NCBI RefSeq assembly: GCF_015709455.1
Contig: NZ_JADNQW010000005.1
Coordinates: 1,116,001-1,180,000, forward strand
DNA from: Methylosinus sp. H3A
Lineage (GTDB): Bacteria; Pseudomonadota; Alphaproteobacteria; Rhizobiales; Beijerinckiaceae
Direction of reading: 5' to 3'
DNA length: 64,000 nucleotides
The notes beneath the pieces were generated by a model. The model searched no databases. It was not told the DNA's origin and saw only the letters and a list, made by a program, of their open reading frames with translations. The translations under genes were made by a program, and so were the position numbers. Numbering within the stretch: position 1 is the first letter of the stretch; each line of letters starts with the position of its first letter. This document shows, piece after piece, positions 17,524-26,943 of this stretch.

Positions 17524-17833
17524 GCGAGCACTGCGCAACGCATCGCGCTAGCGAGAGGCGCCGAATAAGGCAGACGCCGGCCAAAGTCAAGAAACTTGGC
17601 CAGAAACTTGGCCGAGCCTCGCTCGCCGCGGCTTTCCCGCTCGCCGGCGGCGGCGGCAAAACCGCGCAGCGGCGGTTCGGGCCTTCCGAATCGGCCCAGC
17701 TCCGTGCTCCTGATAGCAAGACCGAGGACTGCAGAGAATCCGTACGGGTTGTCAGGACTTTCTCGGTCATGAAGCCGAAGCCGTTAGGGGCTAGTGTGCC
17801 CGCAGGCCCGGCGCTTCGGGCGGGGGAAAGCTC
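17524..17833. other. 310-bp region upstream of the cyd operon
   Basis: This region holds the divergent promoters for tRNA-Asp (leftward) and cydPABX (rightward). A 12-bp tandem repeat, AGAAACTTGGCC, lies near 17589-17613. I looked for an FNR box (TTGAT-N4-ATCAA) and did not find one. No gene is supportable here. Confidence 0.45.
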
Positions 17834-18019
17834 ATGTCGGCCATTCCGACGACGCCAGAAACCTCTCAGTCGCGGCTCTGGCGAGAGATCGCCGTCGCCC
17901 TCGCTCTCAAAACCGTGGCCCTCGCCCTCCTCTACTTCCTGTGCTTCGACGCCTCCAAGCGGCCGCAGATTTCGCCGGCCGCCGTCGCGGAAAAGCTCTT
18001 TGCGCGGGACCGGGGCTGA
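17834..18019 (+). CDS. cydP: cytochrome bd oxidase small subunit CydP
   Basis: 61 residues with one TM helix (IAVALALKTVALALLYFLCF) and a short soluble tail, ISPAAVAEKLFARDRG. Single-helix proteins of this size directly upstream of cydA are annotated as the CydP accessory subunit, which helps assembly and activity of cytochrome bd. It ends 17 bp before cydA. The name rests on size, topology and position rather than on a diagnostic motif. Confidence 0.75.
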   Translation: MSAIPTTPETSQSRLWREIAVALALKTVALALLYFLCFDASKRPQISPAAVAEKLFARDRG

Positions 18020-18036
18020 TTCTCTTTCAGGAGCGC

Positions 18037-19602
18037 ATGATGTTCGAACTCGACGTGGTGACGCTTTCAAGACTGCAATTCGCGCTGACCGCCCTCTATC
18101 ACTTCCTCTTCGTGCCGCTGACTCTCGGCCTCTCGCTCATCCTCGCCATAATGGAGAGCGTCTTCGTGATGACCGGCCGCACCATTTGGCGCGACGCGGT
18201 CAAATTCTGGGGCGTGCTGTTCGGCATCAACTTCGCGATGGGCGTCGCCACCGGCATCACCATGGAGTTCCAGTTCGGAACCAACTGGTCCTACTACTCC
18301 CATTATGTCGGCGATATTTTCGGCGCGCCGCTCGCGATAGAAGGGCTGATGGCCTTTTTTCTCGAGGCCTCTTTCGTCGGCCTGTTCTTCTTCGGCTGGA
18401 ACCGGCTGAGCAAGGTCGCGCATCTCACCGTCACCTGGCTCGTCGCGCTCGGCGCCAATTTCTCGGCGCTGTGGATTCTCATCGCCAATAGCTGGATGCT
18501 CAATCCGGTCGGCGCGCAGCTCAATCCGCAGACGCTGCGGATGGAGCTCACCTCCTTCACCGAGGTTTTCTTCAACCCCGTCGCGCAGTCGAAATTCGTG
18601 CATACGGTCAGCGCCGGCTATGTGACCGGCGCGATGTTCGTGCTCTCCATCTCGGCCTATTATCTGCTCTTCAAGCGCGAGCATCGCGAGATCGCACGGC
18701 GCTCCGCCAATGTGGCGGCGAGCTTCGGCCTCGCCTCGGCGCTCTCCGTCGTCGTGCTCGGCGACGAGAGCGGCTATACGGCGAGCTTCAACCAGAAAAT
18801 GAAGATCGCCGCGATAGAAGCGATGTGGGAGACGGAGCCGCCGCCGGCCTCCTTCACCGTCTTCGGAATTCCGGACGTGAAGGAGCAGACGACGCATTTC
18901 AAGCTCGAGGTTCCTTTCGTCCTCGGCCTCATCGCGACGCGCTCGCTCGACACGCCGGTCGAGGGCATAAAATCGCTGGTCGAAAAATCGGAGACACGAA
19001 TCCGCGCCGGCATGCCCGCCTATGAATGGCTGGCCGCGCGTCCCGACGGGCCGAATGCGCCCATCCCCGCGGAGCTCGAGCCCGCCTTTCGCGATCTCGG
19101 CCATTCGCTGCTCTTGAAGCGGTTCAGGCCCGACATAGAAAACGCCACCGACCAGCAGGTCCATGAGGCGGCGCTCACCACCATCCCCAATGTGCCGGTG
19201 CTGTTCTGGGCGTTCCGCATCATGGTGGCGCTGGGCTTTTATTTCATCTTCCTGTTCGGCGCGGCCTTCTTCGTCGCCAGCCGACGGCGCCTCAGGGAAA
19301 ATCCCTGGCTGCTGAAGCTCGCCTTCTACAGCCTGCCGCTGCCCTGGATCGCGGCCGAGCTCGGCTGGATCGTCGCCGAATACGGCCGCCAGCCCTGGAT
19401 CATCGACAGCGTGCTGCCGACCTTCCTCGGCGCCTCCAATGTGCCGGCCTATAACGTTCTGCTCAGCCTCGGCGGATTCGTGCTGTTCTACAGCGCGCTG
19501 GCGATCGTCGACGTCTGGCTCATCGTCAAATATGTCCGGCTCGGCCCGGAGATCGAAACCTTCCCGCGCGAGGCGCCGGAACGGCCGTTCCAAATCGCGT
19601 GA
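18037..19602 (+). CDS. cydA: cytochrome bd ubiquinol oxidase subunit I
   Basis: 521-residue membrane subunit carrying haems b558, b595 and d, which oxidises quinol and reduces O2. His22 (ALYHFLFVPLT) matches the b595/d-side axial ligand. GYVTGAMFVLS, the long Q-loop (VVVLGDESGY through LLLKRFRPDIENAT) and GRQPW are all present. The full-length Q-loop places it with E. coli bd-I rather than with short-loop CIO enzymes. Two consecutive ATGs start the gene. It sits in cydP-cydA-cydB-cydX, and a repeat element separates it from cydB. Confidence 0.97.
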   Translation: MMFELDVVTLSRLQFALTALYHFLFVPLTLGLSLILAIMESVFVMTGRTIWRDAVKFWGVLFGINFAMGVATGITMEFQFGTNWSYYSHYVGDIFGAPLAIEGLMAFFLEASFVGLFFFGWNRLSKVAHLTVTWLVALGANFSALWILIANSWMLNPVGAQLNPQTLRMELTSFTEVFFNPVAQSKFVHTVSAGYVTGAMFVLSISAYYLLFKREHREIARRSANVAASFGLASALSVVVLGDESGYTASFNQKMKIAAIEAMWETEPPPASFTVFGIPDVKEQTTHFKLEVPFVLGLIATRSLDTPVEGIKSLVEKSETRIRAGMPAYEWLAARPDGPNAPIPAELEPAFRDLGHSLLLKRFRPDIENATDQQVHEAALTTIPNVPVLFWAFRIMVALGFYFIFLFGAAFFVASRRRLRENPWLLKLAFYSLPLPWIAAELGWIVAEYGRQPWIIDSVLPTFLGASNVPAYNVLLSLGGFVLFYSALAIVDVWLIVKYVRLGPEIETFPREAPERPFQIA

Positions 19603-19608
19603 CGCGCT

Positions 19609-19738
19609 TCCACCCTCCCCTTCAGGGGGAGGGTCGGCCTGCAAAGCAGGCCGGGGTGGGTGATCCCCCGAGACTGGGGATGTCACCCCCTCCCGCCCGC
19701 CTTCGGCGGTCGACCTCCCCCTCGAGGGGGAGGTGGGG
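19609..19738. repeat. REP-like palindromic element (CCACCCTCCCC type)
   Basis: About 130 bp of stacked GC-rich hairpins between cydA and cydB: CCTCCCC..GGGGGAGG, GGCCTGCAAAGCAGGCC, CCGCCTTCGGCGG and CTCCCCCTCGAGGGGGAG. The left and right ends are roughly inverted copies of each other, as in bacterial interspersed mosaic elements. It would form strong RNA structure inside the cyd transcript and could lower or stabilise cydB expression. A short relative lies inside truA (36485-36512). Confidence 0.8.
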
Positions 19739-19782
19739 CGCGCAAGTTTCTGATCGTCTTCCTCATCGAGGAGATACCCGAC

Positions 19783-20922
19783 ATGATCGACTACGGCATA
19801 TTGCGGCTCGTCTGGTGGGCCCTGCTCGGAACGCTGCTCATCGGATTTGCGATATTGGACGGCTTCGATCTCGGCGCAGCGGTGCTGCATCCCTTCGTCG
19901 CCCGCAACGACGCCGAGCGCCGGCAGACGCTCAACGCCATCGGCCCGGTGTGGGAAGGCAATCAGGTCTGGCTGATCCTCGGCGGCGGCGCGATCTTCGC
20001 CGCTTTTCCGGCTCTCTACGCCGTCTCCTTCTCCGGCTTCTATCTGGCGATGTTCCTCGTGCTGCTCGGCCTCATTCTGCGGCCGGTCGCGATCACCTAT
20101 CGCAGCAAGCTCGAGGCGCTCGACTGGCGGCGCGCCTGGGACTGGATTTTCTTCGTCTCCGGACTCGTCCCCGCGCTCCTCTTCGGCGTCGCCTTCGGCA
20201 ATGTGCTGCTCGGGGCGCCCTTCCGCTTCGACGATCGGCTCGACGTCGTCTATGAGGGCAATCTCTTCGGCCTGCTCAGCCCCTTCGCTCTGCTCGTCGG
20301 CGTCGTCAGCCTCGCCATGATCACGCTGCAGGGAGCGACCTGGCTCGCCGGCAAGACGGAGGGCCCAGTCGCCTTTCGCGCCAAGCTCGCGGGCTGGCTG
20401 GCGGCCATCGTGCTTCTCGCCGCCTTCACCTATGCGGGCTATTGGGGATCGGAGAATATCGACGGCTATGTGCTGACCAGCGCGGTCGATCCCGCCGGCC
20501 CGTCCAATCCCCTGGCCAAGACCGTCGCGCGCGAGGCGGGCGCCTGGCGGGCGGCCTATGAGGCGCGGCCCTGGACGCTGGCCGCGCCCGCCGCCGCCTA
20601 TTTCGGCGTTCTGGTCGCCGTGCTGGCCCTCGCCTTCTCGGCGCCCCTCGTCGCTTTCATCGGCTCCAGCCTCGCGACGGCCGGCGTCGTCGCCACGGCG
20701 GGCTTCACGCTGTTTCCCTTCCTGCTGCCCTCCTCGGCCGATCCCAATCACAGCCTCACACTTTGGGACGCCTCCTCGAGCCAGCGCACATTGACGTTGA
20801 TGCTGGCGGCGGTCATCGTCTTCCTGCCCATCGTGCTCGCCTATACGGCCTGGGTCTACAATGTGCTGCGCGGGCCCGTGACGGAGACCGGCGTCGCCGA
20901 CAAGGACAATTTTCCCTACTGA
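19783..20922 (+). CDS. cydB: cytochrome bd ubiquinol oxidase subunit II
   Basis: 379 residues, about eight TM helices. It begins [16 protein letters not shown] and has the conserved [26 protein letters not shown] and FPFLLPSS segments of CydB. It is the structural partner of CydA. The start ATG follows an SD-like GAGGAGA. It ends about 55 bp before cydX, with a short tandem repeat in the gap. Confidence 0.97.
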   Translation: MIDYGILRLVWWALLGTLLIGFAILDGFDLGAAVLHPFVARNDAERRQTLNAIGPVWEGNQVWLILGGGAIFAAFPALYAVSFSGFYLAMFLVLLGLILRPVAITYRSKLEALDWRRAWDWIFFVSGLVPALLFGVAFGNVLLGAPFRFDDRLDVVYEGNLFGLLSPFALLVGVVSLAMITLQGATWLAGKTEGPVAFRAKLAGWLAAIVLLAAFTYAGYWGSENIDGYVLTSAVDPAGPSNPLAKTVAREAGAWRAAYEARPWTLAAPAAAYFGVLVAVLALAFSAPLVAFIGSSLATAGVVATAGFTLFPFLLPSSADPNHSLTLWDASSSQRTLTLMLAAVIVFLPIVLAYTAWVYNVLRGPVTETGVADKDNFPY

Positions 20923-20923
20923 C

Positions 20924-20965
20924 CGCAATTTCCCTTATCGAGCGCGCAATTTCCCCTATCGAGCG
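20924..20965. repeat. 2 x 21-bp tandem repeat between cydB and cydX
   Basis: Two head-to-tail 21-bp units starting CGCAATTTCC (20924-20944 and 20945-20965) differ by one base. The last bases of cydB (CAATTTTCCCTACTGA) look like a diverged third unit. The repeat ends at the ribosome-binding site of cydX, so its copy number would change the cydB-cydX spacing. Confidence 0.7.
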
Positions 20966-20977
20966 AAGGAGACCGGC

Positions 20978-21079
20978 ATGTGGTATTTTTCCTGGATTCT
21001 CGGCGTCGGCCTCGCCTGCGCTTTCGGCGTCATCAACGCGATGTGGCTGGAGCTCGAGGAATATAGCGAGGAAAAGTGA
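20978..21079 (+). CDS. cydX: cytochrome bd small subunit CydX
   Basis: 33 residues: MWYFSWILGVGLACAFGVINA followed by the acidic tail MWLELEEYSEEK. This is the classic CydX/YbgT pattern: an N-terminal W-Y-F-S-W segment, one TM helix and a short charged tail. It stabilises the haems of the CydAB complex. A GAAGGAGA SD precedes the ATG. It closes the cydPABX operon. Confidence 0.95.
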   Translation: MWYFSWILGVGLACAFGVINAMWLELEEYSEEK

Positions 21080-21156
21080 TCGACCGCCGGCATGGGCGCC
21101 TTGACGGGTCGACGGCTTTCGCCTAGGAACCCCAACTTCACCACTTCGGCAACGCG

Positions 21157-21182
21157 CTCCGTTCCTCAGCGGGAACGGAGCC
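21157..21182. terminator. hairpin between cydX and rpsM
   Basis: GCTCCGTTCC and GGAACGGAGC form a perfect 10-bp stem with a 6-nt loop. No clear U-tract follows. It may end the cyd transcript or act as a leader structure of the ribosomal operon. Both roles are inference. Confidence 0.45.
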
Positions 21183-21277
21183 GTCGTCGTATAAAAAGCC
21201 CGCATGGGCCGGCCTCCACCGGACGCGGGCGTAAGCAGCGGCGAACGCTCGTTCGCCCCAAATGGAGAGACGAGAAG

Positions 21278-21646
21278 ATGGCCCGTATAGCCGGCGTCAA
21301 CATTCCGACCAACAAGCGCGTCGTGATCGCCCTGCAATATATCCACGGAATCGGAGCGAAGAACGCTCAGGAGATCGTGGAGAAGGTGAACATCCCGCCG
21401 GAGCGCCGAGTCGCCCAGCTGACCGACGCCGAAGTGCTGCAGATCCGCGAGACGATCGACCGCGACTATCTGGTCGAAGGCGACCTTCGCCGCGAGGTGG
21501 CGATCAACATCAAGCGCCTGATGGACCTCGGCTGCTATCGCGGCCTGCGCCATCGCCGCCAGCTTCCCGTCCACGGCCAGCGCACCCACACCAACGCCCG
21601 CACCCGCAAGGGCAAGGCGAAGCCGATCGCCGGCAAGAAGAAGTAA
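21278..21646 (+). CDS. rpsM: 30S ribosomal protein S13
   Basis: 122 residues beginning [15 protein letters not shown]. It has YIHGIG, the [15 protein letters not shown] segment and the C-terminal basic [16 protein letters not shown] signature of S13. It sits in the 30S head and contacts S19 and tRNA. It starts the alpha operon here. The usual upstream secY-adk genes are missing and the cyd operon lies there instead. Confidence 0.99.
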   Translation: MARIAGVNIPTNKRVVIALQYIHGIGAKNAQEIVEKVNIPPERRVAQLTDAEVLQIRETIDRDYLVEGDLRREVAINIKRLMDLGCYRGLRHRRQLPVHGQRTHTNARTRKGKAKPIAGKKK

Positions 21647-21660
21647 GCTTCGGCTTACGT

Positions 21661-21680
21661 GTCGCGAAGCTCTTCGCGAC
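21661..21680. other. hairpin between rpsM and rpsK
   Basis: GTCGCGAAG-CT-CTTCGCGAC is a perfect 9-bp stem with a 2-nt loop inside the 126-bp rpsM-rpsK gap. That gap is long for this operon. No U-run follows, so it is unlikely to be a terminator. It could be an RNA processing or regulatory site. Confidence 0.5.
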
Positions 21681-21772
21681 GATCACCTGGGCAGGGAGCG
21701 ACGAGCGCTTCCACCCTCATCGAGCCCTAGCGCCCGGCATTACGGGCGCGTCCGAAGGACGAGAAAGAGACA

Positions 21773-22162
21773 ATGGCCAAAGAGACCACCCGCGTTCGCC
21801 GCAGGGAGCGCAAGAACATCGTTTCCGGCGTCGCGCATGTGAATTCGACGTTCAACAACACGATGATCACCATCACCGACGCGCAGGGCAACACCGTGTC
21901 CTGGTCGTCGGCGGGCACGATGGGCTTCAAAGGCTCGCGCAAATCGACGCCCTACGCCGCGCAGATGGCCGCCGAGGACGCGGCCCGCAAGGCGGGCGAG
22001 CATGGCGTGCGAACCCTCGAGGTCGAGGTCTCCGGGCCGGGCTCCGGCCGAGAATCGGCGCTGCGCGCGCTGCAGGCTGCGGGCTTCACCGTGACCTCGA
22101 TTCGCGACGTGACGCCCATTCCGCACAATGGCTGCCGCCCGCGCAAGCGCCGCCGCGTCTGA
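21773..22162 (+). CDS. rpsK: 30S ribosomal protein S11
   Basis: 129 residues. The signatures [38 protein letters not shown] and the end [15 protein letters not shown] are those of S11, which lines the mRNA exit region of the 30S platform. It is the second gene of the alpha operon and lies 88 bp before rpoA. Confidence 0.99.
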   Translation: MAKETTRVRRRERKNIVSGVAHVNSTFNNTMITITDAQGNTVSWSSAGTMGFKGSRKSTPYAAQMAAEDAARKAGEHGVRTLEVEVSGPGSGRESALRALQAAGFTVTSIRDVTPIPHNGCRPRKRRRV

Positions 22163-22250
22163 CGAGACCTATTTCATCGGGACGAATTGCGACGGGGTCT
22201 CGCGCCGGGCGGCGCGGAACCCGGCCGAGAGCTGAAGGAAAGGCGCCACA

Positions 22251-23270
22251 GTGAGCATCCAGAAGAACTGGCAGGAACTCATCAAGCCCAGCAAGCTCGA
22301 GGTGACGGCGGGCGACGATCCGCGCCGCATCGCCGTCGCCGTGGCTTCGCCGCTCGAGCGCGGCTTCGGCCTGACGCTCGGCAATGCGCTGCGTCGCATC
22401 CTGCTCTCCTCCCTGCAGGGCGCGGCGATCACCTCCATCCACATCGACGGCGTGCTGCACGAATTCTCGTCGATCCCCGGCGTGCGTGAGGACGTGACCG
22501 ACATCGTCCTCAACATCAAGGACATCGCGATCAAATACGCCGGCGAGGGCGTGAAGCGGCTGACGCTGAAGAAGCTGGGTCCGGGTCCCGTCACGGCGGG
22601 CGACATCCAGACTTCCGGCGATCTGCAGATCCTCAATCCCGATCTCGTCATCTGCACGCTGGACGAGGGCGCCGAGTTCCGCGTCGAATTCACCATCGCG
22701 ACCGGCAAGGGCTATGTCCCGGCCGACCGCAACCGCGCCGAGGACGCGCCGATCGGCCTCATCCCGATCGACAGCCTCTACTCCCCGGTCAAGAAGGTGA
22801 GCTATCGCGTCGAGAACACCCGCGAGGGCCAGGAGCTCGACAAGGACAAGCTGACGCTGACGATCGAGACCAATGGCGCGATCTCGCCGGAGGATTCGCT
22901 CGCCTATGCGGCGCGCATTCTGCAAGACCAACTCTCGGTCTTCGTGAATTTCGAGGAGCCGCGCCGCGAGGAGGCGGCTCCGTCGATCCCGCAGCTCGCC
23001 TTCAACCCGGCGCTGCTGAAGAAGGTGGACGAGCTCGAGCTCTCGGTGCGCTCGGCCAACTGCCTGAAGAACGACAATATCGTCTACATCGGCGACCTCA
23101 TCCAGAAGTCGGAGGCGGAGATGCTCCGCACGCCGAACTTCGGCCGCAAGTCCTTGAACGAGATCAAGGAAGTGCTGGCGCAAATGGGCCTGCACCTCGG
23201 CATGGAAGTGCCCGGCTGGCCGCCGGAGAACATCGACGATCTCGCCAAGAGATTCGAAGAGCATTATTGA
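22251..23270 (+). CDS. rpoA: RNA polymerase alpha subunit
   Basis: 339 residues with a GTG start preceded by GAAGGAAAGG. The N-terminal dimerisation domain contains [20 protein letters not shown] and VREDVTDI. The linker leads to the alpha-CTD with [45 protein letters not shown], which contacts UP elements and activators. It follows rpsK and precedes rplQ, with a repeat element between rpoA and rplQ. Confidence 0.99.
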   Translation: MSIQKNWQELIKPSKLEVTAGDDPRRIAVAVASPLERGFGLTLGNALRRILLSSLQGAAITSIHIDGVLHEFSSIPGVREDVTDIVLNIKDIAIKYAGEGVKRLTLKKLGPGPVTAGDIQTSGDLQILNPDLVICTLDEGAEFRVEFTIATGKGYVPADRNRAEDAPIGLIPIDSLYSPVKKVSYRVENTREGQELDKDKLTLTIETNGAISPEDSLAYAARILQDQLSVFVNFEEPRREEAAPSIPQLAFNPALLKKVDELELSVRSANCLKNDNIVYIGDLIQKSEAEMLRTPNFGRKSLNEIKEVLAQMGLHLGMEVPGWPPENIDDLAKRFEEHY

Positions 23271-23340
23271 GGCGCCACTCTCCTTCTCCCGCTCGCGGGA
23301 GAAGGAGCCGCGCGAATGCGCGGCGGATGAGGGCACTCAC
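23271..23340. repeat. REP-like palindromic element (CCTTCTCCC type)
   Basis: CTCCTTCTCCCGC..GCGGGAGAAGGAG hairpin, then GCCGCGCGAATGCGCGGC hairpin, then GGATGAGGG. The same order of parts appears in the two elements flanking the DUF559 gene (33617-33680 and, inverted, 34041-34107). It sits between rpoA and rplQ in the alpha operon. Confidence 0.8.
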
Positions 23341-23425
23341 CAGTCTCTCTCCCAAAATCGAGAGAGCATGAGCAGAGACGGCCGTTCCTTGGCACGGCGG
23401 CCGCAGAAAAACGGAGACCGCCACA

Positions 23426-23842
23426 ATGTATCATCGTAACAAGAAGCGCCGCTTCGGCCGCACCCACGAGCATCGCAAAGCGATGTTCGCCAATCTCGCC
23501 CAGGCGCTCATCAAGCATGAGCAGATCGTCACCACCCTCCCCAAGGCGAAGGATCTTCGCCCTGTGGTCGAGAAGCTGGTGACGCTCGGCAAGCGCGGCG
23601 ATCTGCATGCGCGCCGTCAGGCCATCTCCCGCCTGAGAGACGTCGATCTCGTCAGAAAGCTCTTCGACGTGCTCGGCCCGCGCTATAAGGAGCGCAATGG
23701 CGGCTACACGCGCGTGCTGAAGGCGGGCTTCCGCTATGGCGACAACGCCCCGCTCGCCGTCATCGAATTCGTCGACCGCGACGTGGACGCCAAGGGCCAG
23801 GATTCGGGCCCCGTCCAGACAGCGGCGGAAGAGGCGGCGTAA
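23426..23842 (+). CDS. rplQ: 50S ribosomal protein L17
   Basis: 138 residues. [25 protein letters not shown] and [30 protein letters not shown] are diagnostic of L17, which lies near the peptide exit tunnel. The C-terminus has a short acidic tail, QTAAEEAA. It is the last gene of the alpha operon. A DUF4260 gene follows after 4 bp and may be co-transcribed. Confidence 0.99.
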   Translation: MYHRNKKRRFGRTHEHRKAMFANLAQALIKHEQIVTTLPKAKDLRPVVEKLVTLGKRGDLHARRQAISRLRDVDLVRKLFDVLGPRYKERNGGYTRVLKAGFRYGDNAPLAVIEFVDRDVDAKGQDSGPVQTAAEEAA

Positions 23843-23846
23843 GCCG

Positions 23847-24254
23847 ATGCTCTCCGGCCCCGCGAGCGGAAGCGTTCTCGGTTGGCCGAAAATCCTATTG
23901 AGGCTCGAGGGGGCGGCGCTGACGGCGGCCGCCCTTTTCGCTTATTTCGGCCTCGGCGCGGATTGGCGCCTCTTGGCCTGGCTCTTCCTCTTCCCCGATC
24001 TGTCGATGGCCTTCTATCTCGCCGGCCCGCGCATCGGCGCGATCGCCTATAATACCGCTCATACGACGATCATCCCCTTCGCCGTGCTCGGCGCCGGGGT
24101 CTATCTCGGCCAAGGGCTGATGATCTCCATCGCGCTCATCCATCTTTCGCATATCGGCTTCGACCGAATGCTCGGCTTCGGCCTGAAATATGGAACCGCC
24201 TTCGGCGACACCCATCTCGGCCGCGTCGGCCGTCCGCCGGATGCGGCGACGTGA
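23847..24254 (+). CDS. DUF4260 family membrane protein
   Basis: 135 residues with about four hydrophobic segments: LTAAALFAYFGLGADW, LLAWLFLFPDLSMAFYLAG, TTIIPFAVLGAGVYLG and MISIALIHLSHIGFDRMLGFGLKY. The motif HIGFDRMLGFGLKY followed by GTAFGDTHLGRVG is typical of DUF4260. The function is unknown. It lies 4 bp after rplQ and overlaps the next gene by 4 bp (GTGA). Confidence 0.85.
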   Translation: MLSGPASGSVLGWPKILLRLEGAALTAAALFAYFGLGADWRLLAWLFLFPDLSMAFYLAGPRIGAIAYNTAHTTIIPFAVLGAGVYLGQGLMISIALIHLSHIGFDRMLGFGLKYGTAFGDTHLGRVGRPPDAAT

Positions 24255-24925
24255 TCGTCGAGCCCTGGGTGGAGCTCGCCCGCGCGCGCACCGCCGCCGG
24301 CGACGAGCTGCTACTGCGCCATCGCGGCGGAATCTTCGAAATCCGCTGCAACGGCTATGATCTCATGTCCAATCGCGCCCATCGCTCCGAGGAGGCGCTG
24401 GCGCGGCTCGCCCTCGCGCAGACGAGCGCCGCGGCGCCGCGCATATTGATCGGCGGCCTCGGCATGGGCTTCACCCTTCGCGCCGCGCTGGACGTTGCGC
24501 CGAAAGACGCGCGCGTCACCGTCGCGGAGTTGCTGCCCGAGATCATCGCCTGGAACCGGGGCCCGCTCGCGCCGCTCGCCGGCCGGCCGCTCGAGGACTC
24601 CCGCGTCGAGCTGCGCGAGGCCGATGTCGCCGCTGTGATGGAGGCCTCCGAGGGAGCCTATGACGTCATCCTCCTCGACATAGACAATGGGCCGGAGGCC
24701 GTGCTCTGCGCCATTAATTCCGCGCTCTTCTCCGAGCGCGGCCTGCGCAAGATGCGGCGCGCGCTCGGCGCCGCGGGCGTGCTCGCCGTCTGGTCGGCCG
24801 ACCCTTCGCCGCGCTTCGAGGAGCGTCTCGAGGAGACGCGCTTCTCCTTCCGCTCGGAAGAGGTCGCCGCGCGCGGCGCCGAAGGCGACCCCCGCCACAT
24901 CATCTATCTGGCGCACGCTCGATAA
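24251..24925 (+). CDS. spermidine synthase-like methyltransferase-fold protein
   Basis: 224 residues with a GTG start that overlaps the DUF4260 stop. A Rossmann-like fold includes ILIGGLGMGFTLRAAL (SAM or dcSAM-binding glycine motif), VTVAELLPEIIAWNR and YDVILLDIDNGPE. This resembles the spermidine synthase superfamily, but the polyamine-binding residues are not obvious. The real substrate is uncertain. The N-terminal RGGIFEIRCNGYDLMSN beta-structure is also seen in SpeE-like proteins. Confidence 0.82.
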   Translation: MIVEPWVELARARTAAGDELLLRHRGGIFEIRCNGYDLMSNRAHRSEEALARLALAQTSAAAPRILIGGLGMGFTLRAALDVAPKDARVTVAELLPEIIAWNRGPLAPLAGRPLEDSRVELREADVAAVMEASEGAYDVILLDIDNGPEAVLCAINSALFSERGLRKMRRALGAAGVLAVWSADPSPRFEERLEETRFSFRSEEVAARGAEGDPRHIIYLAHAR

Positions 24926-24937
24926 TCGCAGATCGCG

Positions 24938-26707
24938 TCAGGCCGGCTCCGGCTCCAGGGCGACCTCGGCGACCTCGGCGTCCTCGCGCCGCTGCGCGGC
25001 CCACATTTGCGCATAGCAGCCATCCGCGGCGAGCAGAGCGTCATGCGCGCCGCGCTCGACGATCGCCCCGTCCTCGAGCACGATGATCTCGTCCGCGTCG
25101 ACGACGGTCGACAGGCGATGCGCCACGATGAAGCGGGTCACGCCCGCCGAGACGCTCGCGATCCGCTCCTGAATGAGGCGTTCCGTGCGCGTGTCGAGCG
25201 AAGAGGTCGCCTCGTCGAGGACGAGGAGACGCGGACGCTTCAACAATGCGCGGGCGATGGCGACGCGCTGTTTCTCGCCGCCCGAGAGTCGCAGGCCGCG
25301 CTCGCCGACGATCGTCGCCTCGCCCTGCGGAAGGCGCGCGACGACCTCGTCCAGCCCCGCGGCGCGCATCGCCTCGTCGATCTCCGCGCGCGTCGCCTCC
25401 GGCCGCGCGAAGCGGATATTGTCGATGAGCGTCTCGTTGAACAGCACGCAATCCTGCGGCACCAGCGCGAGGACGCCGCGCAGCGCGCGAAGGTCGAGCG
25501 CCTCGATCGCGACGCCGTCGACGAAGATCGCGCCGCGTTCCGGCTCGTGGAAGCGAAAAAGCAGCCGCACGAGCGTCGATTTGCCGCCGCCGCTCGGACC
25601 GACGACGGCGAGCGTCCCCCCGCGAGGCAATGTGAAGCTCACATCACGCAGCGTGGGATGATCCGGATGATGCGAATGCCACAGGCCTTCGACGCGCAAC
25701 GACAGCGGCCCTTCGCCGGGAAGGTCCGCGCCATCGCCCGCGAGCTGCGTCTCGGTCTTCTCCGACAGAATGGCCAGCATGCGCTCGACCTGCGCGCTGC
25801 TGCGGATGAGCTCGCGCCAGACGGCGGTGAAATGCTCGATCGGCCGGACGACTTGGGCGAGATAGAGCGCGACGATCAGCAGATCGCTCGCCTGACCGCC
25901 ATCCCGCAGCCGGAGCACGGCGAGCCCGAAAATGGCGCCGAAGGACAGGGTGAAGACGATCGTCAATGCGATCTGATTTCTCGCGGCTTGCGAGAAATGA
26001 CGCAGCCATATCCGCTCCGCCTCGCCGAATAATTCGCCGAGCCGCGTCATCACCGCCCGTTCGGCGACAAAGGCCTTCACGCTCTCGAAATTCAGCAGGC
26101 TTTCGACGAAGAGGTTGGACGCCTTGCCATCCTGCTCGAACGCCCGGCGCGCCGTTTCCCTGTGCCCTTTCATCGACAGGGCGAAAGTCACGCCATAGAC
26201 CGCGACGAAAGCCGAATAGGCGGCGAGCATGGCGGCGTCGAAAAGATGCAGCAGGACGCCTGCCGCCGTGATGATCTCGACAGCCATAGGCAGAAGGCCC
26301 AAGACCATGGAGAGCAGATGTCGGCAGGCGTTGACGCCTTCCGAGATCGTGCGGCCAAGCTCGCCGGTCCTGCGCGTCAGATGATAGGCATAGGGCAAAT
26401 CGAGCGCATGTGCATAGACCTTGTGAGAGATCGCATGGACGAGGCGGCGCTCGACCGCCATTGTGAAGGGCGTCGCGATCGCCGGCGCCAGCCGCGCCGC
26501 GCCGAGCAGCCCGACATAAACGAAGACCGCGATCGTCGCGCCATTGGCGTCGCCGTGGCCGAACAGATCGACCGCGCGACCGAGCGCCAGCGGCGCCCCG
26601 GCCTGGAACAGCGCGCCGACCGCCCCGACCGCCCCTGCCGCGAATGTGCGGCCCACGAGTCGCGCGCCGGCCGTCTCCAGAATGAATTTCGCCACGCTTT
26701 TCGTCAT
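24938..26707 (-). CDS. ABC exporter, fused permease-ATPase (ATM1/HMT1 type)
   Basis: 589 residues with six N-terminal TM helices (about 15-310) and a C-terminal ATPase domain. The ATPase has Walker A GPSGGGKST, Q-loop VPQDCVLFNETLIDNIRFA, signature LSGGEKQR, Walker B LLVLDEATSSLD and H-loop AHRLST. The wording NETLIDNI and the domain layout fit the half-size ATM1/HMT1 exporters that move glutathione or sulfur-containing compounds and heavy metals. The start is the ATG at 26707. It is divergent from the Deg protease gene, 236 bp away. Confidence 0.9.
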   Translation of the reverse strand: MTKSVAKFILETAGARLVGRTFAAGAVGAVGALFQAGAPLALGRAVDLFGHGDANGATIAVFVYVGLLGAARLAPAIATPFTMAVERRLVHAISHKVYAHALDLPYAYHLTRRTGELGRTISEGVNACRHLLSMVLGLLPMAVEIITAAGVLLHLFDAAMLAAYSAFVAVYGVTFALSMKGHRETARRAFEQDGKASNLFVESLLNFESVKAFVAERAVMTRLGELFGEAERIWLRHFSQAARNQIALTIVFTLSFGAIFGLAVLRLRDGGQASDLLIVALYLAQVVRPIEHFTAVWRELIRSSAQVERMLAILSEKTETQLAGDGADLPGEGPLSLRVEGLWHSHHPDHPTLRDVSFTLPRGGTLAVVGPSGGGKSTLVRLLFRFHEPERGAIFVDGVAIEALDLRALRGVLALVPQDCVLFNETLIDNIRFARPEATRAEIDEAMRAAGLDEVVARLPQGEATIVGERGLRLSGGEKQRVAIARALLKRPRLLVLDEATSSLDTRTERLIQERIASVSAGVTRFIVAHRLSTVVDADEIIVLEDGAIVERGAHDALLAADGCYAQMWAAQRREDAEVAEVALEPEPA

Positions 26708-26943
26708 TTGTGAGCCTTTCGCCGCTTCGGCTCCGCACAAAGAACAAATGAACTCATCCGCCGGCCGACCCGACCGGGACTCGATCGGTAATAGAGAAGT
26801 TATAGATACACAAGTATCTCGTGCGTCCGGCGGCGTCCTGCGCCAGCCCCCTCGTCCGCCCCTACGCGATCATGCGAATTCCACGAGTCTGTCGCTTTTC
26901 GGGCTAATATGCCGGAACGAATCTCACCCCGAGAGGATGATCG

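Noticed and set aside
17524..17833. FNR/ANR box ahead of the cytochrome bd operon
   Set aside because: Expected for a low-oxygen oxidase, but no TTGAT-N4-ATCAA-like site was found.
18067..20928. 953-codon open frame antisense to cydA and cydB
   Set aside because: It mirrors the cyd genes codon for codon, has the D/E/R/G-rich composition typical of antisense frames in GC-rich DNA, and the sense strand encodes undisputed CydA and CydB.
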